From Pseudomonas sp. PB120 (GTDB lineage: Bacteria > Pseudomonadota > Gammaproteobacteria > Pseudomonadales > Pseudomonadaceae): 37,371 nucleotides of DNA. Shown here one piece after another: positions 7,239-15,170 of this stretch (position 1 is the first letter of the stretch; the number at the start of each line of letters is the position of its first letter). The notes beneath the pieces are model-generated. The model saw nothing but the letters and a program-made list of their open reading frames with translations, was not told the DNA's origin and did not search any database. The position numbers were made by a program, and so were the translations under genes. Location: positions 1 to 37,371 of the forward strand of contig NZ_RWIN01000139.1 of assembly GCF_009761815.1 (NCBI RefSeq), written 5' to 3'.

Positions 7239-7778
7239 TCAGGAAGTGATGCTGACGTTTTCGCCACGGCGCAACGCGGCCATGCGGTCGTTCAACTCAC
7301 CGTCGACGTAATACAGCTCGGTGTAGAAACCGATCAATTCGCGGGTGTCCCAGTAACTCCAGCGGCAGTTGCCGAACGGGCCTTCAAAAAAACCGGCCAT
7401 GGCTTTTTCCAGCCCCAGTTCCTGATAGTGCTGCTCGGCCTGGGCGTATTCCTCGGCGCTGGACTGGCGGAAACCAATGTGGTGCGGCCCATAGCCACGG
7501 CTGTCGATCCAGTCCTTGTACAGGCTGTCGCCGCCGTCATGACGGGCCAGCTCGATCAGCGTGTCACCGGCGAAACCGTAGGCGCAACTGAACTGGAAAT
7601 TGCCCGGCTGGCCACGGTACTCCTTCTGTGTCTGTTCCTTGGCCAGGTCGTGCGCGACGTTCCACACTTCCACGCCATTGGTCTTGCTCCACAGGGCCAT
7701 GGCGGCCTCGAGGTCCGGGACAACGAAGCAGATCTGGTCGAACTTGCGGCCAATCAGGTTTTTGGCGATCTCACTCAT
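7239..7778 (-). CDS. Small single-module VOC (glyoxalase-fold) protein
   Basis: 179 residues from the ATG at 7778, which has GGAG upstream. One VOC unit pair is seen: KFDQICFVVPDLEAAMALW near the N-terminus and GYGPHHIGFRQSS about residues 95-107, with a GFYTELYY strand near the end. The ligand set would be Q15, a His in GPHHIGF and a Glu in YTELYY, similar to glyoxalase/epimerase members rather than ring-cleaving ones. It lies between the ferredoxin gene and dioxygenase 2. It could be an isomerase, a lyase or a small dioxygenase; I cannot choose. Confidence 0.75.
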   Translation of the reverse strand: MSEIAKNLIGRKFDQICFVVPDLEAAMALWSKTNGVEVWNVAHDLAKEQTQKEYRGQPGNFQFSCAYGFAGDTLIELARHDGGDSLYKDWIDSRGYGPHHIGFRQSSAEEYAQAEQHYQELGLEKAMAGFFEGPFGNCRWSYWDTRELIGFYTELYYVDGELNDRMAALRRGENVSITS

Positions 7779-7799
7779 TTTTTGCTCCAATTCTTGTGA

Positions 7800-8015
7800 T
7801 TATTCTTGAACGACACGCAGGCTGATGGCCGCCGCCGGGCAGTCGCGGACCAGTTGTTCAAATTCGCCTTTGCGCGAAATATCCACGAAACGCTGTTTCA
7901 GGTGGGCGATGTTGGCCACCGAATCCAGCTCGAAGACATCGTCCGCACCCAGGCACAAGCCGTAGCCCTGACACTTCAGGCCGTCGAGGATCACTTCCAC
8001 TTTTTCATTCGCCAT
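7800..8015 (-). CDS. 3-Cys ([3Fe-4S]-type) ferredoxin
   Basis: 71 residues. Cys15 and Cys21 (KCQGYGLC) and Cys59 (RDCPAAAI) form the pattern of short ferredoxins that hold a [3Fe-4S] cluster, or [4Fe-4S] with a non-Cys ligand; the position usually taken by the extra Cys is Tyr18. These proteins usually serve cytochromes P450 and some Rieske dioxygenases, such as diterpenoid and polycyclic-aromatic types. It directly follows the dioxygenase beta subunit, so it is the likely electron donor. No matching reductase gene lies in region A. The start has GGGAG upstream. Confidence 0.88.
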   Translation of the reverse strand: MANEKVEVILDGLKCQGYGLCLGADDVFELDSVANIAHLKQRFVDISRKGEFEQLVRDCPAAAISLRVVQE

Positions 8016-8039
8016 CTCACGGCTCCCTAATGCTTGTGT

Positions 8040-8543
8040 TTACAGGAATACGCCGAGGTTGGGCGTCTGCAGTACCGCGTGAGTGATCAAGGCCTTGCGC
8101 TTGAGCAATTTGAAGCCGTCTTCGGTGATGCGCAGCAGGTCGTGTCGACGCACCGGAATCACATCCCCCAGGTCATCGTGACCGCGCTGGCGATAGAGGA
8201 TCATGGCGCTGACCACTGAAATCACGTCGGCGCGATCAGTGGCATCCACCAGTACGCTACCCACCACCCGCAGCGTGCGCGAGGGCGGTACTTCGGCCCA
8301 GGCATGATCACTTTCCAGGCGGGCAATACGCGTCTGGATGTGCGCCTTGCAGTCCTTGATGCGGAACGCCCCTGACGGGAACTCATCGGCATAGTTGCGC
8401 ATGGCGATGCGAATCGGCACGTCGTAGTCGATCTCGTCATCGAGCAGGGCAAACCAGTCGCGGAACCGGCGCTCGTCGAGGATGAGCGCTTCACGGGCGA
8501 GAAAATCCTCGGCGGCGCTACGCATTTCGTGAACATTTTTCAT
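8040..8543 (-). CDS. Rieske ring-hydroxylating dioxygenase, small (beta) subunit
   Basis: 167 residues from the ATG at 8543, which overlaps the alpha-subunit stop as TGATG, so translation is coupled. The NTF2-like beta-subunit pattern is visible: AEDFLAREALILDERRFRDW at the N-terminus, IRIAMRNYADEF, and RTLRVVGSVLV in the middle. Beta subunits have no metal sites and hold the alpha3beta3 hexamer together. A second possible ATG lies nine bases upstream at 8552, nearer to the AGGGGGG sequence; either start is possible. Confidence 0.92.
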   Translation of the reverse strand: MKNVHEMRSAAEDFLAREALILDERRFRDWFALLDDEIDYDVPIRIAMRNYADEFPSGAFRIKDCKAHIQTRIARLESDHAWAEVPPSRTLRVVGSVLVDATDRADVISVVSAMILYRQRGHDDLGDVIPVRRHDLLRITEDGFKLLKRKALITHAVLQTPNLGVFL

Positions 8544-9943
8544 CACTCGCATCCCCCCTGGTCGTCGCACTGATCGACGCTTTTACTCGCTGCCTTGCCT
8601 TCGGTCATCTCCTTCACCCAACGGCGCCAGAAACGCTCCTGGCTGTACTCGCCATAGATCGAGGGATGGAATTCTCCCGGGCCTTTCCAGTCCGGGTCAG
8701 GGCCGCCGCGCTTTTGCTGGTAATGCAGGCGCATGCCTTTGGTCAGGGCCCAAGGGCTGGAAGCCACCTTGGCGATACCTTCCCAGACCGCCGTGTCGTC
8801 CTGCTCGAAGATGCCGCCCGAGCCGAAGCCGAACTGACCGGCCATATACGCCTTGGCATGGAACTCTTCAGGCAGGAACGCGTATTCCAGTTCGTAGTTC
8901 CACAGCTCCATCACGCCCGGTGCCACGGGCTGCCACATGCGAATGCTGGTAAACGGAATCGGCATTTCACCGGGCACGTCCGGCTGCGGGAAGCGCAGGA
9001 AACTGAAGTTGGGGAAAATGGTGCCAATGGTCGGCGGCACGTTCTTGATCATCTCCAGCTGCACGTCATCGAGCTGGGTCAGATCGAACTGGGCGCGGTA
9101 TTCCTGCGGATATCCCCAGAAATCGAACATCGGCGCAATCAGTTCAGGCAGTGCATGGCCGATGAAGCTGTTGCCGTTACCGAAGTCGTAGCCGCTGGCC
9201 AGGCTGCTGACCTGATTGACCCCCGGAATGAATTCCGACAACGAGGCCGACAGGTGCGCCGTGCTGACGTGATAAGCGTCGCCACTGAAGTTTTCCGCGC
9301 CGCTCTTCCAGTCGGCCTTGACCACAAAGCGCTCGGGCTCCTTCAGCACCTTCATGCCATCGGGGTGCAAGCCGAACAGCGCATCGAACATCCAGGCCGC
9401 ACCACCGAGGTATTCGCGCAGCGGCGGCACGTCTTCGTTCAGCGAGGCGAAGATAAAGCCGTGGATGGACTCGATTTTGGCTGCCCGCAACAGGCCCCAT
9501 TCCTTTTTGTCCAGCGGGCCGCCGTAGGCGTCCTTGAGGTGGGGTGCACCGGCCCAATCGCCATTGTTGCGATAGACCCAGCCGTGGTACGGGCATTTGA
9601 AGTGACGTGTGTTGCCCTTGTCCTGATGACACAGTTCGGATCCACGGTGACGGCAATGGTTGAGCAACACGTTGATCTGATCTTCGTCGTCACGGGTGAC
9701 GATGACTTTGTCGATGCCGATGCGGCGCAACACGTAGTCGCCCTTCTCGGGGATCTCCGAGGCATGGGCAACGAAGATCCAGTTACGGGTGAAGATCCGT
9801 TCCATTTCCGCGCGAAACACCGCTTCGTCGCGAAACACTTCGACCGGCAACAGACCTTCGTCCATGCCCTGCGAGACGCGCTCGCACAGATCGTCCAGGT
9901 ACTGGTCGGGATTACCCGGATAGATAAGATCGTAATTGATCAT
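8543..9943 (-). CDS. Rieske ring-hydroxylating dioxygenase, large (alpha) subunit
   Basis: 466 residues; AAGGAG precedes the ATG at 9943. The N-terminal Rieske [2Fe-2S] motif has C97-x-H99 and C117-x2-H120 (NHCRHRGSELC, KCPYHGW). The catalytic domain has the bridging D222 (SGDAYHVSTAH), iron ligands H225 and H230, and the carboxylate D382 or D383 (FEQDDTAVW). It is expected to insert O2 into an aromatic ring to give a cis-dihydrodiol. Its partners are the beta subunit and 3-Cys ferredoxin immediately downstream. No dihydrodiol dehydrogenase is visible in the window. The position after the RND/YCF48 genes links it with transport of a hydrophobic substrate. Confidence 0.95.
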   Translation of the reverse strand: MINYDLIYPGNPDQYLDDLCERVSQGMDEGLLPVEVFRDEAVFRAEMERIFTRNWIFVAHASEIPEKGDYVLRRIGIDKVIVTRDDEDQINVLLNHCRHRGSELCHQDKGNTRHFKCPYHGWVYRNNGDWAGAPHLKDAYGGPLDKKEWGLLRAAKIESIHGFIFASLNEDVPPLREYLGGAAWMFDALFGLHPDGMKVLKEPERFVVKADWKSGAENFSGDAYHVSTAHLSASLSEFIPGVNQVSSLASGYDFGNGNSFIGHALPELIAPMFDFWGYPQEYRAQFDLTQLDDVQLEMIKNVPPTIGTIFPNFSFLRFPQPDVPGEMPIPFTSIRMWQPVAPGVMELWNYELEYAFLPEEFHAKAYMAGQFGFGSGGIFEQDDTAVWEGIAKVASSPWALTKGMRLHYQQKRGGPDPDWKGPGEFHPSIYGEYSQERFWRRWVKEMTEGKAASKSVDQCDDQGGCE

Positions 9944-9998
9944 GGGTGGCTCTCCTTACGGCTTGTTCTTGTTAGTTTTGAGCGGTTGTTCAGCCCGG

Positions 9999-12437
9999 CT
10001 AGCGGCCGGCCTGCTCCAGTATTTTGTTGTCGATAGTGCCGGGCATCGATTGCGGTTCTGTTGCCCGGACGCGCCGGGGTTTCAACAGGAAGACCGACAG
10101 CGAAGGCACCAGGACCAGCGCGCCCAGCATGTTCCACAGGAACATGAACGCGAGCAACGCCCCCATGTCAGCCTGGAACTTGATGGGACTGGCCAGCCAG
10201 GTGGCAACGCCGATGGACAGCGTGATGCCGGTCAGCATGACCACCTTTCCGGTAAAAATCAGCGACCGGTAATAGGCCATCGAAAGGGACTGCCCGGACT
10301 TCAGTTGCACCAGCATCACCGAGAGAATGTACAGCGCGTAGTCGACACCGATCCCGACGCCCAGCGCGATCACCGGCAACGTCGCTACTTTGACGCCCAT
10401 GCCCAGGACGACCATCAAGGCTTCGGCCAGTACCGAGGTCAACATCAACGGCAATACCGCCACGAGCACCGCGCGCCACGAGCGGAACGTGATCAGCGCC
10501 AACAGCGCCACGATGGCGTACACCAGCAGATTCATCTGACGCCAGGCGTCGGTCACCACCATATTGGTGGCCGCTTCGATGCCGGCCGTGCCTGCCGCCA
10601 GCAAGAACTGCACGTCGGCGGTGTTGTTCGTCGCGGCAAACTGCTCGACGTGCTTGACCACCCGCGACAAGGTCGCCGCCTTGTGGTCGGTCAGGTACAC
10701 GTAGAGCGTCAGCAGCGAACAGCTATCGTCATACAGCCCGCGCGGTGCACTCGCGGTGATGGTGTTGAGCATGTCCTGGTTGGGCACGAAGTCGTACCAC
10801 TTCGGGTTGCCTTCGTTGAGCGCGGCACTCATGCGCCGGCTCAACAGTGCCAGGGTATCGGTGCTTTCCACGCCTTCGAGCTGGCGCAACTGCCACTCCA
10901 GGGCATCGACTTTGTTCAGCGTCGGCTGTGCGGAACAGTAGCCGGCCGAGGTCTTCACCATGATCGCCAATACGTCGCTTGAAGCACCGTAGCGGCTATT
11001 CATGAACGCCATGTCGCGGTTGTAGCGGCTGTCCTGACGCAGTTCCGGGGCGCCAGGATCGAGGTCACCGATCTGCAAATGACTGGCAACGCTCCACCCG
11101 CCCAACGCCAGCAGCAGGCTGACACCGATGGCGCCAATGGCCCAACGCCGTTGGGTAAAACGGTCGAGTACGCGCCACATCAGATGCCTGGCCGCCCCGC
11201 TCTGCTCCGCGTGTTCGGCACGCAGGCTGCGCTGTGCGGCGCGAGGGCAGACGCCGACGTAACTGAGGATCACAGGCAACAGGATCAGGTTTGTGAAAAT
11301 CAGGATGCCGACACCGATCGACGCTGCCAGCGCCAGCTCGCGAATCGCCTGGATATCGATTACCAGCAAGACGCCAAATCCGACCGCGTCGATCACCAGC
11401 GCCGCCAGCCCGGCACCGAACAGCCGGCGAAACGTCAACCGCGCGGCAGTCAGTTTGCTGACCCCACGTCCGACGTCCTGCAGGATGCCATTCATTTTCT
11501 GGGAGCCGTGGCTCATGCCGATGGCAAACACGAGGAATGGCACCAGGATGGAGTAAGGGTCGAGCGCAAAGCCCAGGGTCGGCAAGACGCCAAGCTGCCA
11601 GACCACGGCAATCAGCGAGGCCACGACCACCGCCGCCGTGGAGCGCCAGCAGCGGGTAAACCAGTAGAGGACGGCGCTGCTCAGGACCAGCGTGATCAGG
11701 AAAAACACCAGGACGCTGCGCACACCGTCAATCAAGTCGCCGACCAGTTTGGCAAAACCGGTGACGTGCATTTCGTAGCCGCGCGCTTCGTATTTGTGGC
11801 GCAATTGCTCCAGTGACCCTGCCAGTTTGGCGTAGTCCAGCGGGTGCCCTTCGGCATCGTTGGCCAACAACGGCAGGAAGATCGCCGTGGAGCGCAGGTC
11901 AGTGGCCACCAGGCGGCCGATCTCACCGGAGCGCGCCAGGTTGGCGCCCAACTGCTGCAGGCTGGCTTTCGAGCCGTCGTAACCGTCCGGAATCACCGGG
12001 CCGCCCTCCAGGCCCTCTTCGGTGACACCGGCCCACCGGGTTGACGGCGTCCAGAGCGACTTCATCTGCATGCGATTGACGCCGGGCATCAGGAACAACT
12101 CGTCGTTCAACTCACGCAAGGCGTCCATGTAGGCTGCGTCATAGATCGTGCCCTTGGGATTGGCCAAAGCAATGCGCACAGCGTTACCCAGCCCCACGAG
12201 GTCTTTTTCGTGGGCGGTGAAATTCTGAATGTAGGGGTGACTTTGCGGAATCATCTTCTCGAAGCTGGCCGAGAGTTGAAGATGACGCAGCTGGCTGGCA
12301 AAGAACACCGTCACCAGGCAGCACAGCAGCACAACCATCAGGCGATGGTTGAAGATCGCGCGCTCGACCAGTGAGCCGGAACGCGAGTCGAAGTCAGCCA
12401 TCGGGACAGGTCCTGGCAGTGAGATATTCAGATTCAT
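9999..12437 (-). CDS. RND-superfamily (MMPL-type) transporter
   Basis: 812 residues with GGAGGG upstream of the ATG at 12437, which overlaps the preceding stop by ATGA. The layout is two repeats, each with one membrane helix, a large periplasmic domain (about 60-235 and 450-600) and a five-helix bundle. The second repeat has ALGVGIGVDYALYIL (near residue 698) with the usual Asp in the membrane. The corresponding helix of the first repeat reads FAIGMSHGSQKMNG (near 305) and lacks it. Members next to DUF1302, DUF1329 and YCF48-like genes are thought to move hydrophobic molecules across the envelope; direction and substrate are not known. Confidence 0.88.
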   Translation of the reverse strand: MNLNISLPGPVPMADFDSRSGSLVERAIFNHRLMVVLLCCLVTVFFASQLRHLQLSASFEKMIPQSHPYIQNFTAHEKDLVGLGNAVRIALANPKGTIYDAAYMDALRELNDELFLMPGVNRMQMKSLWTPSTRWAGVTEEGLEGGPVIPDGYDGSKASLQQLGANLARSGEIGRLVATDLRSTAIFLPLLANDAEGHPLDYAKLAGSLEQLRHKYEARGYEMHVTGFAKLVGDLIDGVRSVLVFFLITLVLSSAVLYWFTRCWRSTAAVVVASLIAVVWQLGVLPTLGFALDPYSILVPFLVFAIGMSHGSQKMNGILQDVGRGVSKLTAARLTFRRLFGAGLAALVIDAVGFGVLLVIDIQAIRELALAASIGVGILIFTNLILLPVILSYVGVCPRAAQRSLRAEHAEQSGAARHLMWRVLDRFTQRRWAIGAIGVSLLLALGGWSVASHLQIGDLDPGAPELRQDSRYNRDMAFMNSRYGASSDVLAIMVKTSAGYCSAQPTLNKVDALEWQLRQLEGVESTDTLALLSRRMSAALNEGNPKWYDFVPNQDMLNTITASAPRGLYDDSCSLLTLYVYLTDHKAATLSRVVKHVEQFAATNNTADVQFLLAAGTAGIEAATNMVVTDAWRQMNLLVYAIVALLALITFRSWRAVLVAVLPLMLTSVLAEALMVVLGMGVKVATLPVIALGVGIGVDYALYILSVMLVQLKSGQSLSMAYYRSLIFTGKVVMLTGITLSIGVATWLASPIKFQADMGALLAFMFLWNMLGALVLVPSLSVFLLKPRRVRATEPQSMPGTIDNKILEQAGR

Positions 12438-13522
12438 TTCAAGCCCTCCGCTCGCCCGTCGAGGCGCAGCGTGGTCATCCCGCGATTACTGAGCAATACG
12501 ACATTGTCCGCATCGACCGACAGGATGCCGTTCAGCGACGGCAACGCCTGCTGGCTCAGCGGCACCAGTGTGCCCTGCTGCAGCCCGAGCACATGTCCCG
12601 CCTGGGTGACCAGGTACAGCGTGCCGTCGGCACCGAGTGAGGATGCAGTGAATGAAGAGGCGTCGGCCGCCGTCAGACGCTGCCAGGTCGCGCCTGCGTC
12701 GTGGCTACGCAACAGGCTGCCCTTGAGGCCAGCGACGACGATATCCTGCTCGCCCAACAGTTCAGCGGTGAACAGGCTGCCCTTGTACGACGTATCGAGG
12801 CGTTCGAAGGTTTTTCCGCTATCGACGGAGCGCAGCACCAGCCCGCGCTCTCCCGCCACCAGCACGTCATTGCCGCGCTGGCGAATCGCGTACAGGTGCA
12901 GCCCGTCCGGGTTGTCCAGACGCCCCATCCAGGCGCTCCAGTGCTGCCCGAAATCGGCTGAAGCGAACATCATGCCGTAGGCGCCGACCACCAGCAGGTG
13001 ACCGTCTTTGTCGATGGCTACGTCGAGAAAAGGCTTGTCCGGACCTTCGTCGACCAGCCGTTGTGCGTTATCGGTCTGTAAAGGATCGTTGGCAGATTGC
13101 GCGGCTTGCAAGGCGAGTTCAGCGGCACGGCGACCATCGAGGCGCAACGTCCATTGCTCGCCACCGTCAGTGCTGGTCAACACTACGCCGCCATGGCCGA
13201 CGGCAACGCCTTGCTGGCCGGTGAAACGGACGGCGGTCAGGGTCACGCTGACGGGGACGGCGCCCTGGCGCCAGTGCTGGCCGTCGTCATCGGACAGCAG
13301 CACCAGGCCACGCTCGCCCACGACAACCAGGCGATGGCTCCCGGTCACGGCAGCGCCGAGCAGGACGGCCTGGTTAGTTTGACTGGCGATCAGGGCCGCG
13401 CGCCGGGCAGGCTCACCGACTTCGGAAACCGGTACCGTTGCGACTGCGCAGAGGGAAACTCCACACAGCAGCGCCCCAAACATGCCACTGCACACCTTGC
13501 TGGATATGCGACTCATGGGCAT
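12434..13522 (-). CDS. YCF48/BNR-repeat beta-propeller protein, exported
   Basis: 362 residues from the ATG at 13522 (AAGGGGC upstream); a second ATG two codons later is also possible. A signal peptide is evident (ISSKVCSGMFGALLCGVSLCAVA). Repeated propeller blades follow: VVVGERGLVLLSDDDGQHW, GVAVGHGGVVLTSTDGGEQW, VVGAYGMMFASADFGQHW, VAGERGLVLRSVDSGKTF, VAGLKGSLLRSHDAGATW. This is the photosystem-II-stability-factor-like (YCF48) pattern. Its stop overlaps the RND gene start, so the two are coupled and probably act together in the periplasm or at the membrane. It is the first gene of unit 2. Confidence 0.88.
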   Translation of the reverse strand: MPMSRISSKVCSGMFGALLCGVSLCAVATVPVSEVGEPARRAALIASQTNQAVLLGAAVTGSHRLVVVGERGLVLLSDDDGQHWRQGAVPVSVTLTAVRFTGQQGVAVGHGGVVLTSTDGGEQWTLRLDGRRAAELALQAAQSANDPLQTDNAQRLVDEGPDKPFLDVAIDKDGHLLVVGAYGMMFASADFGQHWSAWMGRLDNPDGLHLYAIRQRGNDVLVAGERGLVLRSVDSGKTFERLDTSYKGSLFTAELLGEQDIVVAGLKGSLLRSHDAGATWQRLTAADASSFTASSLGADGTLYLVTQAGHVLGLQQGTLVPLSQQALPSLNGILSVDADNVVLLSNRGMTTLRLDGRAEGLK

Positions 13523-13621
13523 TGCCCCTTGTTGTTGTTTTAGTGACAGCCGCACCCTCCGGCTGTTGTGAATCGAGTGTATGGACTGCGCCGTGCACCC
13601 GCTACGCGGCGGTTTCTAATT

Positions 13622-13630
13622 CAGATATCT
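13622..13630 (-). promoter_or_regulatory. Shared upstream motif, site 2 (CAGATATCT)
   Basis: On the minus strand this reads TTTGTAGATATCTGAATTAG and is followed, 17 bases after ATATCT, by GTAGC. Site 3 near 20585 has the same core, the same ATTAG and the same 17-base spacing to GTAGC. The core centre is about 104 bases upstream of the YCF48 ATG. AGATATCT is a perfect 8-bp palindrome. This is a probable regulator-binding or promoter element of unit 2. Confidence 0.6.
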
Positions 13631-13654
13631 ACAAATTGCAGGGCGAGCGCCTCT

Positions 13655-13756
13655 CTGTAGGAGCGAGCTTGCTCGCGATGGACTCAAGCCCGCCGCGGAT
13701 GGTCAGGCATCCCGCGCCATCGTTGACGACCATCGCGAGCAAGCTCGCTCCTACAG
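13655..13756. repeat. REPIN 3
   Basis: Perfect 27-base inverted arms (13655-13681 and 13730-13756) with the core GAGCGAGCTTGCTCGCGATG, separated by 48 bases. It lies 16 bases beyond the DUF1329 stop and ahead of the unit 2 promoter region, so it may terminate or stabilise the unit 1 transcript. Confidence 0.92.
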
Positions 13757-13772
13757 GGAGGCGGTGGTGAGC

Positions 13773-15134
13773 TCAGCGCACGCTGCTACCGGCCAGGCCA
13801 TCGGGTGAGAACACTTTGTCGTTATCCAGCGGCTTGAGCACGTAGTGCTTGGGCTTGCTGTTGTTGAGCTGGGCGACGAAGGCCGTGCCCGTTTGCAGGT
13901 CGTTGTAGCCGAAGGTGGCGATGGCCGAACCCGGCAGTTCCGGCACGACGATGACCTGCGACCACAAGGTCCGCCACAACTGGCCGTTGGCATCCCATCG
14001 ATCCGCAAGCGTGCAGATCCAGGTGTCTTCGTCGCAGTAATAGCGGCTCTTGGCGGCCTGGTGACGCTGGCCGCTGCGCACGTTCGCCTCGACCACCCAC
14101 ACGCGGTGCTTCTCCCAGCGGACATAGTCCGGGTTCAGGAAATTGCCCTTGAGCATGTCTTCGTCTTTGGTCGGCTGCAGCGAGCGGTTGGCGTTGTACG
14201 GGATGAACAGCTCTTTCTTGCCGATCATTTTCCAGTCAAAGCGGTCCATTCGCCCGGTCCAGGTGTACATCTCATCGAACGTCATCACACCGGCGGCGGC
14301 AGGTGTCGGGGTGTCGCAGCAGCCGTTGGGCAGCTTGCGCACGCGGCGCTGGCCTTTGAGGTAAACCCAGGTCTGAAGTTTGTCCGGATCGAGGTATTCG
14401 TGAGCCAGCAATGCCTCACCCGCCCGCAGTGGAGGCCCGATGTTGCGAATCGCCACCTGCCAGAACGGCTTGCCTTCGCCCTCGAACTGTTCGAGGTTGC
14501 TGCTGTTGTCGTAATACGGCAGTTGTTCGTTGATCTCCGCATCCGTCACCAGTACGGCGCGGCCGTCGGCAAGAATCTGATACCAGTTGTTGTAATGCTG
14601 GAAACGCGCACCGCGCCAGCGCAGCACATGGTTCCACATCACCTCTTCGGCGCTTTGCGGGATTGGATAGGGAATGCCGCCGTAGACCCCTTTGGGCACG
14701 CCCTTCTCGAGGGTGCCCCGGGTGGCGTTGGCGAAGGTGTTGTCATACACCCATTGCGGCGCTGCCGCGGTGCGTCGGGTCGGGTAAACGTCCAGGCGGA
14801 AGTCCGGGTACTTTTTCAACATTGCCTGCACCCCGTCGGTGAGGTTGCCGGCGTACTGGGCCATGTTTTTCGCGGTGACTGAAAACTGCGGCTTGTCATC
14901 CTTGAACGGATCGGCGCGCCGTCCGCCGGGCACGTCGCCCGGTGTTGGCGTGGTAAACCCGCCCGTCCAGGCCGGTATGGAACCGTCGGCATTACCCGCT
15001 TTCTCGGCGCCAAAGGGCGTCAGATCGCCCTTCAAGCGCTGAGCCTGATCGGCCGGCGCCCCGGCATGCACCGGCAAGACGATGGCGCAAGCCAACAGCG
15101 CAACCCCCTGTCCCAAGGCAAGAAACTTCTTCAT
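13773..15134 (-). CDS. DUF1329 outer-membrane-associated protein (LolB-like fold)
   Basis: 453 residues from the ATG at 15134 (GAGGAG upstream). The signal peptide is MKKFLALGQGVALLACAIVL with cleavage near VHAGAPA. The mature N-terminus has the DUF1329 hallmark LKGDLTPFGAEKAGNADGSIP-type segment, followed by AWTGG; later come YPIPQSAEEVMWNH and YLKGQRRVRKLPNGCCDTP, typical of the family. These proteins are found next to DUF1302 porin-like proteins and RND transporters in clusters for steroids, terpenoids and other hydrophobic compounds. A role in moving substrate through the envelope is inferred from that association. Confidence 0.9.
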   Translation of the reverse strand: MKKFLALGQGVALLACAIVLPVHAGAPADQAQRLKGDLTPFGAEKAGNADGSIPAWTGGFTTPTPGDVPGGRRADPFKDDKPQFSVTAKNMAQYAGNLTDGVQAMLKKYPDFRLDVYPTRRTAAAPQWVYDNTFANATRGTLEKGVPKGVYGGIPYPIPQSAEEVMWNHVLRWRGARFQHYNNWYQILADGRAVLVTDAEINEQLPYYDNSSNLEQFEGEGKPFWQVAIRNIGPPLRAGEALLAHEYLDPDKLQTWVYLKGQRRVRKLPNGCCDTPTPAAAGVMTFDEMYTWTGRMDRFDWKMIGKKELFIPYNANRSLQPTKDEDMLKGNFLNPDYVRWEKHRVWVVEANVRSGQRHQAAKSRYYCDEDTWICTLADRWDANGQLWRTLWSQVIVVPELPGSAIATFGYNDLQTGTAFVAQLNNSKPKHYVLKPLDNDKVFSPDGLAGSSVR

Positions 15135-15170
15135 GAGTATCTCCTCGTTTTTATTGATAAAACGCACTGA

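Noticed and set aside
3858..7799. Open frame of over 1300 codons on the plus strand
   Set aside because: It lies opposite well-supported minus-strand genes (both VOC dioxygenases and the fused hydrolase), crosses the REPINs, and its translation has no family features. It is a by-product of high GC content.
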